This document shows positions 1-8,218 of a stretch of DNA of 33,182 nt, piece by piece. Source of the DNA: Symploca sp. SIO2C1 (GTDB lineage Bacteria > Cyanobacteriota > Cyanobacteriia > Cyanobacteriales > Coleofasciculaceae). Numbering within the stretch: the stretch's first letter is position 1; the number at the start of each line of letters is the position of its first letter. The position numbers were made by a program, and so were the translations under genes. Under the pieces are notes generated by a model. That model had not been told where the DNA came from. It saw nothing but the letters and a program-made list of their open reading frames with translations, and did no database searches. Where the stretch lies: the NCBI GenBank assembly GCA_010692635.1, contig JAAHGL010000007.1:52866-86047 (forward strand), in the 5' to 3' direction.

Positions 1-288
1 TCCAGATGGTTCATTGATTAGTTGAATAGCAAAAATGTTGAGGTCATTTTTGTAAATTCTGGCCTTACCTTTCTTTAGCCATTTCCTAGCTCTTGACGGC
101 TTTGTGGGCATTAATGCTTTCCCTTCTAGGGAAATAACTGGTACTCGTTGCAAGGCGAGATAATCCTTTACTTTGAAAGTAACTTGCTCCTTACCGCCAT
201 CAGCATAAAGATGTCCTTTCTTAAAGCGTCCTGAATCAGAGGACTTGGAGGGGTACAAACTAGGAGAATATTTGTACGTCCATACCAT
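1..288 (-). CDS. IscB-like RRXRR/PLMP-domain protein, N-terminal part (runs off window)
   Basis: An open frame reads from an ATG at 288 to base 1 (96 codons, no stop), so only the N-terminus is here. Residues 47-90 carry the N-terminal signature of IscB-type proteins: RVPVISLEGKALMPTKPSRA, then RKWLKKGKARIY and an FAIQL strand. This corresponds to the PLMP motif and the RRXRR-type basic helix. IscB proteins are transposon-encoded (IS200/IS605-related) RNA-guided nucleases and ancestors of Cas9; the RuvC and HNH parts would lie left of the window, so nuclease integrity cannot be judged. About 46 residues precede the PLMP core (MVWTYKYSPS..., ending KDYLALQ). From memory this extension recurs in cyanobacterial relatives, so I keep the upstream ATG. 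The structured leader on the same strand fits an omega RNA. IsrB (no HNH) or a domesticated relative are alternatives. Confidence 0.8.
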   Translation of the reverse strand, partial: MVWTYKYSPSLYPSKSSDSGRFKKGHLYADGGKEQVTFKVKDYLALQRVPVISLEGKALMPTKPSRARKWLKKGKARIYKNDLNIFAIQLINEPSG

Positions 289-420
289 GTGCTGACTCTA
301 TGCGGTAGACACCTGTTACTGGGAAGCTGAATCTTCCCAAGCTCCCGTTATACCCGTAGGGTTAGCGGGAGAAGGTGACTTGAGTTTTTGTCGCTGTTGG
401 TTTGATGATGAGATTCTGAA
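289..420 (-). ncRNA. Candidate omega RNA (guide RNA scaffold) upstream of the IscB-like gene
   Basis: The leader just 5' of the IscB-like start folds strongly on paper. An outer helix, CACCT (310-314) with AGGTG (373-377), encloses two hairpins. One has a 6-bp stem, GGGAAG (321-326) with CTTCCC (333-338). The other pairs CTCCCG (342-347) with CGGGAG (366-371) and holds an inner ACCC-GTA-GGGT hairpin (352-362). IscB omega RNAs are encoded directly upstream of iscB, scaffold next to the ORF and guide at the far 5' end, so the guide would lie beyond about position 400. The boundaries are estimates and no homology search was possible. Confidence 0.5.
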
Positions 421-577
421 GCCTACATACAGCACACTGGTACTAATAGTTGGTTATGAAGCTAAACCACATTTAAATCACCTAATCTAACAGCTAAAAC
501 TATTGTCTAGCTTGAAATACTTAGGAAAATTTAGATGTGGAAAAGCTTACTCGTTCTTGAAATTGACTTCTAAATAA

Positions 578-2011
578 TTACTGCGGCGTTACAGTTATTT
601 TACTTGTAGCCGTAGAGGTTTCCTTTTTAGCAGTAGAGGTGTCCTCTGGTTCTGTCTCATCCTTTACTCGCTTTAGTTTAGCTCCCAAGTTCCGCAACTT
701 CTCCTCCAGATTTTCGTAACCTCGGTCTAAATGATGCAATCCCTTAATGATAGTTTTCCCTTCTGCTGCTAACCCTGCTAGTACTAAGGCAGCCGATGCT
801 CGTAAATCTGTTGCCATGACAGGGGCTCCAGATAACATTGGCACTCCTCGGACAATCGCATTATTACCTTTGACACGAATATCTGCACCCATGCGATTGA
901 GCTCTGCAACATGACGCATTCGGTTCTCAAATACTGTTTCGGTAATTACGCTATCTCCTTCACTTAAAGTTAACAACGCCATAAACGGTGCTTGCATATC
1001 AGTGGGAAACCCTGGAAAAGGCAAAGTTTCAATATCTGTTGCCTGTATTGTATCAGGAACAATCCGCAGTCGATTGGTTCCCTCCATAATCACCTTAGAA
1101 CCAATTTCTCGCAGCTTGGCAATAACAGCACTAAGATGATCTGGTATTACTGGGGAAAGGGTAATTTCTGAGTTGGTAATGGCACCAGCAATTAATAGTG
1201 TTCCTGCCTCAATTCGATCAGGAATGATTGAGTATTCCACAGAATGTAAGCTAGGAACACCGGAAATAACGATTGTGTTTGTCCCAGCACCACGAATTTT
1301 GGCTCCCATGGCTCGACAGAAGTTGGCCAAATCTGCTACTTCTGGCTCCTGAGCCGCATTTTCAAGTATTGTTTCTCCTTCTGCTAGCGTTGCTGCCATC
1401 ATCAGGGTTTCTGTGGCACCGACACTCGGATAATCTAGGTAGATTTTTGCTCCCTTCAACTTTTTGCTACCACTTCCACTAACATAGGCATGAACCATAC
1501 CATGTTCTATATGCACATGGGCTCCCATAGCTTGTAAACCACGAACGTGGAGATCTACGGGTCTAGCACCAATTGCACAGCCTCCCGGTAGGGGTATTCG
1601 TACAACTCCCAACCTCGCTAGTATTGGACCAATCGCAAAAAAGCTGGCTCGTAGCTGGCTAACCAATTCGTAGGGGGCACTCGAGTGTCCAATATGGCTG
1701 GCATTGAGGTCCAATGTATCGCCATTCCTTTCTAGCTTCACACCCAGAGCACAGAGAATTTGGCTCATCTTCCGGATGTCTACTAGGGAAGGGACATTGT
1801 GCAGTCGGCAATCTTGAGGGCAAAGTAAAGCTCCTGCCATAATTGCCAATGCAGAGTTTTTTGCTCCGCTAATTTTTACTTGTCCACTCAGGGAAGCTTT
1901 GCCCCAAATCTGTAAAACGGATTGGTCTTCCTTGGGGAGAGAGTCGGTGTCTTTCAGGATCAGAGAGTGATTAATGGGTCTAACCTCCAGAATCAGTGGA
2001 ATACTTTGCAT
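578..2011 (-). CDS. murA: UDP-N-acetylglucosamine 1-carboxyvinyltransferase
   Basis: MurA transfers the enolpyruvyl group of PEP to UDP-GlcNAc, the first committed cytosolic step of peptidoglycan synthesis. The 477-residue product has the family hallmarks: [17 protein letters not shown] near residues 48-63 (Lys51 of the KN motif), the active-site loop [15 protein letters not shown] with Cys145 (the fosfomycin-target cysteine), the [15 protein letters not shown] segment, and [17 protein letters not shown]. Family members are usually about 420-450 residues. The extra length is a roughly 30-residue N-terminal extension and an acidic, Ser/Thr-rich C-terminal tail ([12 protein letters not shown]...). 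The start is ATG at 2011 with no clear Shine-Dalgarno; a start nearer [10 protein letters not shown] cannot be excluded. It is transcribed away from the tRNA-Leu gene, and the 183 bp between them must hold both promoters. Confidence 0.95.
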   Translation of the reverse strand: MQSIPLILEVRPINHSLILKDTDSLPKEDQSVLQIWGKASLSGQVKISGAKNSALAIMAGALLCPQDCRLHNVPSLVDIRKMSQILCALGVKLERNGDTLDLNASHIGHSSAPYELVSQLRASFFAIGPILARLGVVRIPLPGGCAIGARPVDLHVRGLQAMGAHVHIEHGMVHAYVSGSGSKKLKGAKIYLDYPSVGATETLMMAATLAEGETILENAAQEPEVADLANFCRAMGAKIRGAGTNTIVISGVPSLHSVEYSIIPDRIEAGTLLIAGAITNSEITLSPVIPDHLSAVIAKLREIGSKVIMEGTNRLRIVPDTIQATDIETLPFPGFPTDMQAPFMALLTLSEGDSVITETVFENRMRHVAELNRMGADIRVKGNNAIVRGVPMLSGAPVMATDLRASAALVLAGLAAEGKTIIKGLHHLDRGYENLEEKLRNLGAKLKRVKDETEPEDTSTAKKETSTATSKITVTPQ

Positions 2012-2134
2012 TTTTTAAAATTTGCTACTGATTCTACCTGAAAGATTGTAAATGTCTAGATTTATAATCAAGATGATTGGCCTGACAATTGATTATTATA
2101 CCTTGTTTTAGTTGATATATCCCGATAAGATGAG

Positions 2135-2164
2135 TTGACGAATGTCACCAATTGCTGCATGATG
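2135..2164 (+). promoter_or_regulatory. Possible sigma-70 type promoter of tRNA-Leu
   Basis: TTGACG (2135-2140) and CATGAT (2159-2164) are 18 bp apart, each a partial match to the -35/-10 consensus, and would start transcription some 20 bp before the tRNA. TACACT at 2166-2171 is an alternative -10 with poor spacing. Pattern only. Confidence 0.3.
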
Positions 2165-2194
2165 ATACACTGCAAAGGAAATTAACTTGCACCA

Positions 2195-2278
2195 GCGGAA
2201 CTGGCGGAATTGGTAGACGCGCTAGATTCAGGTTCTAGTGTTCGTAAGGACTTCCGGGTTCAAGTCCCGGGTTCCGCA
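2195..2278 (+). tRNA. tRNA-Leu (anticodon CAG)
   Basis: An 84-nt class II tRNA. The acceptor arm GCGGAAC (2195-2201) pairs with GTTCCGC (2271-2277), followed by discriminator A2278. The anticodon stem CTAGA/TCTAG (2222-2226/2234-2238) encloses the loop TTCAGGT with anticodon CAG at 2229-2231, which decodes CUG. A long variable arm follows (2239-2253), and the T arm has GGTTCAAGTCC. CCA is not encoded. Long variable arm and TGGTAGACGC D-loop are typical of bacterial leucine tRNAs. Confidence 0.97.
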
Positions 2279-2329
2279 TACCAATTTTGGATTTTGGATT
2301 CGCCGCCGATTCTAAAAGCTAAAATTGTC

Positions 2330-3121
2330 ATGCTCATAAGTACCCAGAACCCTCTGATAAAACAAATTAGGAAGCTGCACAAAGCTAAGGGAAGACGGGA
2401 GCAGCATTTATTCTTGCTGGAGGGTACACACCTTTTGCAAGAGGCTTGTGCAGTGGGTTACCCCCTAGTAACACTTTGCTATACAGCAGAGTGGCAGGAA
2501 CGTCATCAGCAACTTTGCCACGATGCCACTAGCCAATGTCAACAGGCACAATTAGTCAGTCAATCGGTACTAAAAGCGATCGCGACTACAGTTCAACCTG
2601 ATGGCGTTGTGGCAACGGCGAAGCGAACTATAATTTCCACCAATTGTTCTGTGCCTCTATCTCTCGGTTTAGCTCTGGAGACTATACAAGATCCAGGTAA
2701 TTTGGGAACGATCATTCGTTCTGCTGCTGCTGCTGGTGCTGAGGGTTTGTGGCTGAGTAAGGATAGTGTAGATTTAGATAATCCGAAAGTGTTGAGGGCA
2801 TCAGCTGGTCAGTGGTTCAGGTTACCTATGATCGTGAGTAACGATTTGAAAGATGTAGTTGGCCAGTTTCAAGCTCAAGGGCTACAGGTTGTGGCGACTG
2901 TGCCTCATGCTACTATGAGCTACTGGGAACTCAACTTGCAATGTCCCACGTTGATTATGCTGGGTAATGAAGCGGCGGGTTTGAAAGCTGAGTTGGCTGC
3001 CTTAGCAGATAAACAAGTGAAAATTCCCCTCATGCCAGGAGTAGAATCTTTGAATGTAGCGATCGCTGCTGCTTTAATGTTGTATGAAGCTCAACGCCAA
3101 CGTTTAGTTGGCAATGGTTAA
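2330..3121 (+). CDS. SpoU/TrmH-family RNA 2'-O-methyltransferase
   Basis: A 263-residue SPOUT methyltransferase that should use S-adenosylmethionine to 2'-O-methylate a ribose in rRNA or tRNA. The three SpoU motifs are visible: motif 1 ETIQDPGNLGTIIRSAAAAG (117-136, with Asn124 and Arg130), motif 2 LGNEAAGL (211-218), and motif 3 IPLMPGVESLNVAIAAALML (232-251), forming the C-terminal knot. The N-terminal ~95 residues match the SpoU substrate-binding domain (L30e-like; EGTHLLQEA). The open frame extends upstream into the tRNA, but the ATG at 2330, 52 bp after the tRNA, is the first start that does not overlap it and gives a normal N-terminus. Which nucleotide is modified cannot be read from sequence; RlmB/TrmH/TsnR-like names are all possible. 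Its TAA stop overlaps the stop of the convergent small gene. Confidence 0.92.
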   Translation: MLISTQNPLIKQIRKLHKAKGRREQHLFLLEGTHLLQEACAVGYPLVTLCYTAEWQERHQQLCHDATSQCQQAQLVSQSVLKAIATTVQPDGVVATAKRTIISTNCSVPLSLGLALETIQDPGNLGTIIRSAAAAGAEGLWLSKDSVDLDNPKVLRASAGQWFRLPMIVSNDLKDVVGQFQAQGLQVVATVPHATMSYWELNLQCPTLIMLGNEAAGLKAELAALADKQVKIPLMPGVESLNVAIAAALMLYEAQRQRLVGNG

Positions 3122-3324
3122 ATATTGTCAAGAAATTCATCAAGTTCAGCAGCAGCTTCTTCTAGGAGTTTTGTCTCAGTTGAGACTTCAACGGATGACT
3201 CGTCTGATTGCTGTGGCTCAGATTCAGCAGTTTGACTTCCTTCTGTCAAAATATCTTGTAGTTGCTCGAGTGATTCTGCAAACTCTCTGGAGGCAGCAAT
3301 TCTTTTTTCCTGATGCTCATGCAT
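3118..3324 (-). CDS. Small acidic hypothetical protein
   Basis: 68 residues, very acidic with a helix-prone Leu/Ala/Glu pattern (ESLEQLQDILTEG...EEAAAELDEFLDNI) and a Ser/Gln/Glu-rich centre; no membrane segment. I do not recognise a domain. Support for translation: ATG at 3324 preceded by GAGGAG about 10 nt upstream, and low-complexity but protein-like composition. It is tail-to-tail with the methyltransferase gene, and the two stop codons overlap in the palindromic TTAA at 3118-3121. The opposing 72-codon plus-strand frame over the same bases has no ribosome site and a less plausible composition. Confidence 0.6.
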   Translation of the reverse strand: MHEHQEKRIAASREFAESLEQLQDILTEGSQTAESEPQQSDESSVEVSTETKLLEEAAAELDEFLDNI

Positions 3325-3671
3325 GATGTTTGATCTCCTCGCTTGTTACTTCTCCTTGGGGAATACACAATATAAGACTTCTACAATACAACAGAGCTTT
3401 CAGGAAATTTACGATTGGTTAATGGCTAATGGCTAATGGCTAATGGCTAATGGCTAATGGCTAATGGCTAATGGCTAATGGCTAATGGCTAATCGCCTGA
3501 AATCCCACGTCTGGTTTACTTCAGATAAGCCTACTCTTCCAACTCCTCTGTCTTTACTTGTTTTCCTTGACTGACAACAGATGTTCAAGAGAATTCTGGT
3601 AAAAACTTGCGCTCATTGATCAGTCAAGTTGAAAATAAGGAGGGCAATACAGATTCAGTAGGGAGATAGAT
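3325..3671. other. Intergenic region dominated by a heptamer array
   Basis: 347 bp without a gene, between the divergent starts of the small acidic gene and lpdA. It holds the TAATGGC array (3420-3496) and otherwise no open frame or hairpin I would defend. Both promoters must lie here. Confidence 0.6.
3420..3496 (+). repeat. Heptamer tandem array (TAATGGC)x11
   Basis: Ten perfect copies of TAATGGC (3420-3489) followed by TAATCGC. It is the reverse complement of the GCCATTA-type array at 17151-17199. Period 7 is typical of cyanobacterial short/long tandemly repeated repetitive (STRR/LTRR) sequences. Confidence 0.97.
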
Positions 3672-5105
3672 GTGAGTGAAGCATTTGATTACGATTTGGT
3701 GATTATCGGTGCTGGTGTGGGTGGACATGGTGCGGCCTTACATGCAGTTAGCTGTGGATTAAAAACGGCTATTATTGAGGCTGCTGAGATGGGCGGAACC
3801 TGTGTCAATCGAGGCTGTATCCCTTCAAAAGCCTTATTAGCTGCATCGGGTAAGGTAAGGGAACTGCACAACGCTCACCACCTCAAGTCTTTGGGAATCC
3901 AAGTGGGAGGGGTTGCATTTGACAGAGAAGTGATTGCTAATCATGCTAGCAATCTGGTTGCGAAGATTCGTGGAGACCTCACCAATAGCCTTAAACGCCT
4001 GGGTGTTGATATAATTAACGGCTGGGGCAGAATCGCTGGTCCACAAAAAGTAGCAATTGCTACAGAAAGTGGAGAAAAAATTCTCTCTGCCAAAGATATT
4101 ATTCTGTGTACTGGCTCAGTGCCCTTTGTCCCTCCAGGAATTACTATTGACGGCAAAACTGTCTTTACTAGTGATGATGCCTTGAAATTAGAGTGGTTGC
4201 CCGATTGGGTAGCAGTTATTGGCAGTGGTTATATTGGTTTAGAGTTTGCCGATATTTATACGGCTTTGGGTAGTGAAATTACCATGATTGAGGCTCTAGA
4301 TCAGCTAATGCCAACCTTCGATCCGGATATTGCTAAGCTGGCAACAAGGATTCTCATTAATCCCAGAGATATTGAAACAAAGGTGGGGATGCTGGCGATA
4401 AAAGTTACCCCTGGTTCGCCGGTAGTAATTGAACTAGCCGACGCCAAAACAAAAGAAGTGGTAGATGTACTGGAAGTAGATGCCTGCTTGGTAGCAACTG
4501 GTAGGATTCCTGCAACCAAGGATGTGGGACTAGATGCTGTCGGTGTAGAAACAAATCGGCGAGGCTTTATTACTGTAGATGACACGATGAAAGTGTTGTC
4601 ACAAGGGGAACCAGTGCCTCACCTGTGGGCAATTGGCGATGCTACGGGTGAAATGATGCTAGCTCATGCAGCATCGGCTCAAGGTATTACCGCAGTGGAA
4701 AATATTTGTGGGCGTCACCGTACAGTAGACTATCGCAGTATTCCTGCTGCGGCCTTTACTCATCCAGAAATCAGCTATGTGGGCTTAACCGAACCACAGG
4801 CGAAGGAATTCGCAGCACAAGAAGGATTTGAAGTAGCCTCTGTACGGTCCTACTTCAAAGGTAATTCTAAAGCGATCGCGGAAGGGGAAGCAGATGGTAT
4901 CGCTAAGGTAATTTACCGCAAGGATACGGGAGAAGTTCTCGGTGTCCATATTTTGGGTATCCATGCTTCGGATTTAATTCATGAGGCATCTGTGGCAATC
5001 GCTAATCGTCAGTCAGTTAATACCCTAGGCTATTTAGTTCATGCGCATCCCACTCTATCAGAAGTTTTGGACGAAGCTTACAAACGAGCAATGACCATCG
5101 GCTAA
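3672..5105 (+). CDS. lpdA: Dihydrolipoyl dehydrogenase (E3)
   Basis: A 477-residue flavoprotein disulfide reductase that reoxidises dihydrolipoamide with NAD+ in pyruvate dehydrogenase and the glycine cleavage system. Visible features: FAD-binding [10 protein letters not shown] (13-22), redox-active disulfide [15 protein letters not shown] with Cys44 and Cys49, the NAD-binding [17 protein letters not shown], the second FAD motif [17 protein letters not shown], and the dimer-interface HAHPTLSE with the catalytic His459-Glu464 dyad. Length is normal. The start is GTG at 3672 behind AGGGAG about 7 nt upstream; an ATG at 3669 is followed at once by a stop. It lies directly upstream of trpC on the same strand; a 159-bp repeat-bearing gap separates them, so co-transcription is possible but not shown. 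Confidence 0.96.
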   Translation: MSEAFDYDLVIIGAGVGGHGAALHAVSCGLKTAIIEAAEMGGTCVNRGCIPSKALLAASGKVRELHNAHHLKSLGIQVGGVAFDREVIANHASNLVAKIRGDLTNSLKRLGVDIINGWGRIAGPQKVAIATESGEKILSAKDIILCTGSVPFVPPGITIDGKTVFTSDDALKLEWLPDWVAVIGSGYIGLEFADIYTALGSEITMIEALDQLMPTFDPDIAKLATRILINPRDIETKVGMLAIKVTPGSPVVIELADAKTKEVVDVLEVDACLVATGRIPATKDVGLDAVGVETNRRGFITVDDTMKVLSQGEPVPHLWAIGDATGEMMLAHAASAQGITAVENICGRHRTVDYRSIPAAAFTHPEISYVGLTEPQAKEFAAQEGFEVASVRSYFKGNSKAIAEGEADGIAKVIYRKDTGEVLGVHILGIHASDLIHEASVAIANRQSVNTLGYLVHAHPTLSEVLDEAYKRAMTIG

Positions 5106-5170
5106 CAGCTATTGTCGAATAAGTGGGTAGGCACAAATATAGCAATTATCTGTTAAGTGAGGTAGATCAA

Positions 5171-5204
5171 CCAATGACCAATGACTAATGACCAATGACC
5201 AATG
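5171..5204 (+). repeat. Heptamer array (CCAATGA), ~5 copies
   Basis: Five units, one with CTAATGA and the last ending T. It is the reverse-complement family of the ATTGGTC array at 20769-20852. Confidence 0.9.
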
Positions 5205-5206
5205 TG

Positions 5207-5233
5207 TTTGTTATTTTTAAATCAAATAACAAA
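5207..5233. repeat. 10-bp inverted repeat between lpdA and trpC
   Basis: TTTGTTATTT (5207-5216) pairs with AAATAACAAA (5224-5233). A similar arrangement, GTTATTTGTT with AACAAATAAC, lies at 7988-8032, so this is a dispersed A/T-rich repeat rather than a gene-specific terminator. AAC-rich near-heptamers (CCAATAA, CCAACAA) follow up to the trpC start. Confidence 0.6.
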
Positions 5234-5264
5234 CAACCAATAACCAACAACTAACAATTAATTG

Positions 5265-6152
5265 ATGCAAATTCGCCGACGCCCACCCAACCCAGCTATT
5301 AACCTCGATGTACTTCGCTATCAAGTAGCTCTTCCAGATGCTGAACCACGCCATATCTTGGAAAAAATTGTCTGGCACAAAGAGACAGAAGTTGATCAGA
5401 TGCGGGGGCGTCTTCCCTTGGCAGAGTTACGCAAACGGGTGCAAACAGCACCTGCAACCCGTGACTTTCTCCAAGCTCTCAGAGCAGGGAAAACAAGTCC
5501 TGCGCTAATTGCAGAAGTAAAAAAGGCATCTCCGAGTAAAGGGCTCATTCGTGAGGATTTTGACCCAGTGGCGATCGCTAAATCATACCGCCAAGGAGGT
5601 GCTAGTGCCATATCAGTTCTGACAGATCAAAAATTCTTTCAAGGCAGTTGGGAAAATTTGGCGCTTGTTCGTGCTGCAAGCGATTTGCCAGTTTTATGTA
5701 AGGATTTCATTATATATCCTTACCAAATATATCTTGCCCGCTCTAAAGGAGCGGACGCTGTTTTGCTAATTGCTGCAATTCTTTCAGATCAAGACCTTCA
5801 GTACTTCATCAAAATTACCAAAGGTCTCTCAATTACACCTTTGATCGAAGTCCATAACCTATCAGAGTTAGACCGCGTGTTATCTCTAGATGGGGTTACC
5901 CTAGTAGGTATCAACAATCGCAACCTGGAAGATTTTTCAGTTGATTTGCAAACGACTGACCAACTTCTAGCAGCTAGGGGCAACCAACTGCAAGAGCTTG
6001 GCATTGTGGTTGTTAGTGAGTCTGGACTGCATCATCCTACAGATCTCGATAGTGTGGCATCCGCAGGTGCTGATGCTGTCTTGATTGGCGAGTCATTGAT
6101 GAAACACCCTGACCCCGAAACCGCAATTACTAATCTGTTTTCTAATTTGTAA
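5265..6152 (+). CDS. trpC: Indole-3-glycerol phosphate synthase
   Basis: Converts CdRP to indole-3-glycerol phosphate in tryptophan synthesis. The 295-residue product is a complete (beta/alpha)8 barrel with the family motifs: [23 protein letters not shown] (catalytic Lys86 in [10 protein letters not shown]), [24 protein letters not shown] (catalytic Lys of CKDF), [31 protein letters not shown], and the phosphate-binding [12 protein letters not shown]. An N-terminal extension of about 30 residues ([10 protein letters not shown]...) is, from memory, usual in cyanobacterial TrpC. I chose ATG 5265 over the preceding TTG at 5262. No trp attenuator or other trp gene is visible, in line with the scattered trp genes of cyanobacteria. 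Confidence 0.96.
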   Translation: MQIRRRPPNPAINLDVLRYQVALPDAEPRHILEKIVWHKETEVDQMRGRLPLAELRKRVQTAPATRDFLQALRAGKTSPALIAEVKKASPSKGLIREDFDPVAIAKSYRQGGASAISVLTDQKFFQGSWENLALVRAASDLPVLCKDFIIYPYQIYLARSKGADAVLLIAAILSDQDLQYFIKITKGLSITPLIEVHNLSELDRVLSLDGVTLVGINNRNLEDFSVDLQTTDQLLAARGNQLQELGIVVVSESGLHHPTDLDSVASAGADAVLIGESLMKHPDPETAITNLFSNL

Positions 6153-6205
6153 GTTGTAATTCACAAACAAATGTTAATGGTTTTAATTCACTCTAGCCAG
6201 ACGCT

Positions 6206-6226
6206 AACCCTTACTAAATAAGGGTT
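6206..6226 (+). terminator. Hairpin downstream of trpC
   Basis: Perfect 8-bp stem AACCCTTA/TAAGGGTT with a 5-nt loop, 54 bp after the trpC stop. Only ATTGT follows, not a U-run, so it is a weak intrinsic terminator at best. Confidence 0.4.
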
Positions 6227-6347
6227 ATTGTAGGAATAATGAGGAACAAGAAGTAACTATACCCGTAGGCTCTCACAAACTATGCTGAACTTTTAAGGGT
6301 TGCTTGGGTAATTTCTAGATTTGTCCATTTGAGGTAAACCAGGTTTC

Positions 6348-6638
6348 ATGGAGCCACTCCCCCTTCCATCTTATGTCCATTACGAACTACTACTCCAACT
6401 GCTAGAGCGCCAAACTTTGTTTGCTGCTAATCAACAACCAGTAGTTCGAGAACAAGTTCAGCAGCTGATTATCACCCTTCGCAAAGCTCTAGCTCAGCAA
6501 AAGCAATTGGAAGGAAGCTGCCAAAGGAACAACATACCAATTGAATATCGTTGGTCTCTCAATAACGTTGGGTTTGAGCTAGAAGACTCGACGGATGTTT
6601 TTCCCCTAGATCATCAAAAACCCGAAATCAGTAAATAA
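6348..6638 (+). CDS. Small cyanobacterial protein of unknown function (DUF5340-like)
   Basis: 96 residues. The N-terminal EPLPLPSYVHYELLLQLLER and the following Gln-rich helices resemble, from memory, the short cyanobacterial family DUF5340; I cannot confirm this by search. No signal peptide or membrane helix; predicted largely helical (residues 8-60) with a short C-terminal segment ending in KPEISK. ATG 6348 has an AGGT sequence 15 nt upstream, not a good ribosome site. It stands alone between trpC and the aminotransferase gene, on the same strand as both. Confidence 0.7.
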   Translation: MEPLPLPSYVHYELLLQLLERQTLFAANQQPVVREQVQQLIITLRKALAQQKQLEGSCQRNNIPIEYRWSLNNVGFELEDSTDVFPLDHQKPEISK

Positions 6639-6765
6639 ACTGTTGTTTATTATTAGTTATTTGTTTATAAGCAACAATTAATGACTCAGCGACCTTAATC
6701 TAAAAATGGTTGGGGTGGTTATAAACTCTTGGCTAATGGGCAGCAAACAATACAGAGGAGGGAAA

Positions 6766-7920
6766 ATGAACGATAAGCTCATGCTGATGATTCCTGGTCC
6801 AACGCCAGTACCAGAACAAGTATTATTAGCTCTGGCTAAGCATCCCATCGGGCATCGTAGTGGTGAATTTAGCCAAATCATGGCAGAGGTAACCCAAAAC
6901 CTCAAATGGCTACATCAAACCGAAAATGATGTCTTAACCTTAACAGTCAGTGGCACCGGGGCGATGGAGGCTGGCATTATTAACTTCTTGAGTCCAGGCG
7001 ATCGCGTTTTGGTGGGAAGTAATGGTAAATTTGGCGATCGCTGGGGGAAAATGAGTACTGCCTTTGGTTTAGAGGTAGATACAATTACCGCTGATTGGGG
7101 AAAACCTCTAGACACTGAGCAGTTTAAAGAAAAACTGGTTGCTGATAGTGACAAAACTATCAAAGCGGTAATCGTCACCCATTCAGAAACTTCTACTGGT
7201 GTACTTAATGACATAGAAACGATTAATCGTTACGTCAAAGAACATGGCGAAGCTTTAATGATCGTTGATGCAGTTACCAGTTTAGGGGCATTTAATTTAC
7301 CCATAGATGATTGGGGTTTGGATGTGGTTGCCTCTGGTTCCCAAAAGGGTTATATGATTCCTCCTGGACTAGGGTTTGTCTGTGTTAGTCCCAAAGCCTG
7401 GGAAGCCTATAAAACAGCCAAACTGCCACGGTTCTATCTGGATTTGGGAGCTTATAGTAAAACTGCCAAGAAAAATAGTAATCCTTTTACCCCGCCAGTT
7501 AACTTGATCATCGGATTACAGATGGCGTTGCGTATGATGCAACAAGAAGGCTTAGAATCCATCTTTGAGCGTCATCAGCGGCTGATGAAGGCAACTCGTG
7601 CTGCGATAAAAGCCTTATCTTTACCTCTGTTTGCTCCTGATGAGTATGCTAGTCCTGCTGTTACCGCTGTGGCTCCAGTATCAGTTGAGGCAGAACAAAT
7701 CCGTACTGTGATGAAAAAGCACTACGATATTGCTCTGGCAGGAGGACAAGATGACTTTAAAGGTAAAATTTTCCGTATCGGTCACCTAGGCTTTGTTAAC
7801 GATCGCGATATTCTCACCGTTATTGGTGCTCTCGAAGCTAGTCTCCAGGAATTGGGATATGATTCTGTGACGCCTGGTGCTGGGATTGCCGCTGCGGCTA
7901 AGGTATTGGCTCAATCTTGA
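6766..7920 (+). CDS. Class V aminotransferase (alanine/serine-glyoxylate aminotransferase type)
   Basis: A 384-residue PLP enzyme of the AGT/SPT group, which transaminates glyoxylate to glycine with alanine or serine as donor; in cyanobacteria this fits photorespiratory glyoxylate disposal. Motifs: MIPGPTPVPEQVLLA at the N-terminus, HRSGEFSQIM, VSGTGAMEAG (phosphate cup), THSETSTGVLND, VDAVTSLGAFNLP with Asp168 contacting the pyridine nitrogen, and ASGSQKGYMIPPGLGFV with Schiff-base Lys194. The longer frame from 6706 is less likely: ATG 6766 sits 3 nt after a strong GAGGAGGG. Homologues have been mislabelled 'soluble hydrogenase small subunit'; nothing here suggests a hydrogenase. Substrate preference is inferred. 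Confidence 0.92.
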   Translation: MNDKLMLMIPGPTPVPEQVLLALAKHPIGHRSGEFSQIMAEVTQNLKWLHQTENDVLTLTVSGTGAMEAGIINFLSPGDRVLVGSNGKFGDRWGKMSTAFGLEVDTITADWGKPLDTEQFKEKLVADSDKTIKAVIVTHSETSTGVLNDIETINRYVKEHGEALMIVDAVTSLGAFNLPIDDWGLDVVASGSQKGYMIPPGLGFVCVSPKAWEAYKTAKLPRFYLDLGAYSKTAKKNSNPFTPPVNLIIGLQMALRMMQQEGLESIFERHQRLMKATRAAIKALSLPLFAPDEYASPAVTAVAPVSVEAEQIRTVMKKHYDIALAGGQDDFKGKIFRIGHLGFVNDRDILTVIGALEASLQELGYDSVTPGAGIAAAAKVLAQS

Positions 7921-7956
7921 CCAAAGTCGGGGGAGTTTGAGGCAGTTTGTTAACTC

Positions 7957-7982
7957 ATCCCCCGGAAGACAGCACGGGGGAT
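7957..7982 (+). terminator. Hairpin after the aminotransferase gene
   Basis: ATCCCCC (7957-7963) pairs perfectly with GGGGGAT (7976-7982) around a 12-nt loop, 37 bp after the stop, followed by TTCGTGTTATTTGTT. It could terminate the aminotransferase transcript; read on the minus strand it also resembles an IS200/IS605 right-end hairpin. Confidence 0.5.
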
Positions 7983-8044
7983 TTCGTGTTATTTGTTCTT
8001 AGTTGTTGGTTGTTTGTAAAAAAACAAATAACAAATAACCAAGC

Positions 8045-8093
8045 AGCGGGCGACTATCCCTCCCATTCCTTTAGGGATGGGCTTCCTGCCGCT
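8045..8093 (-). repeat. IS200/IS605 right-end-like hairpin remnant
   Basis: AGCGG (8045-8049) and CCGCT (8089-8093) flank two alternative inner pairings: ATCCC with GGGAT (56-60/74-78) or CCCAT with ATGGG (62-66/77-81). On the minus strand it reads GGAAGCCCATCCC then GGAATGGGAGGGATAGTC, which resembles the subterminal hairpin plus GGGAGGATGTC tail of cyanobacterial IS200/IS605 elements. No tnpB sequence is next to it. Confidence 0.35.
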
Positions 8094-8168
8094 TTCGGTG
8101 AAAACAAATTATCCAATTTTTGGACTTGATGTGCTTGTTCTACTCCCCCTGCTCTATTGCTCCCTACT

Positions 8169-8196
8169 AGTAACGAGTAACGAGTAACAAGTAACA
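8169..8196 (+). repeat. Heptamer array (AGTAACG/AGTAACA)x4
   Basis: Two AGTAACG units followed by two AGTAACA units, in tandem without spacers. Confidence 0.9.
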
Positions 8197-8218
8197 AGTT
8201 TTGAGTTAATCTCAACGA

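Noticed and set aside
2210-2329. Upstream extension of the SpoU methyltransferase frame starting inside tRNA-Leu
   Set aside because: The extension is a translation of tRNA sequence; the ATG at 2330 gives the normal N-terminus.
3108-3326. 72-codon plus-strand frame over the small acidic gene
   Set aside because: It starts inside the methyltransferase gene, has no ribosome site and no family features; the minus-strand frame has a ribosome site and is more protein-like.
3420-3496. CRISPR array
   Set aside because: Units are 7 bp and contiguous, with no spacers; the same is true for all other arrays here.
6766-7920. Hydrogenase subunit annotation
   Set aside because: The sequence is a class V PLP aminotransferase with the Schiff-base lysine; no metal-binding hydrogenase motifs.
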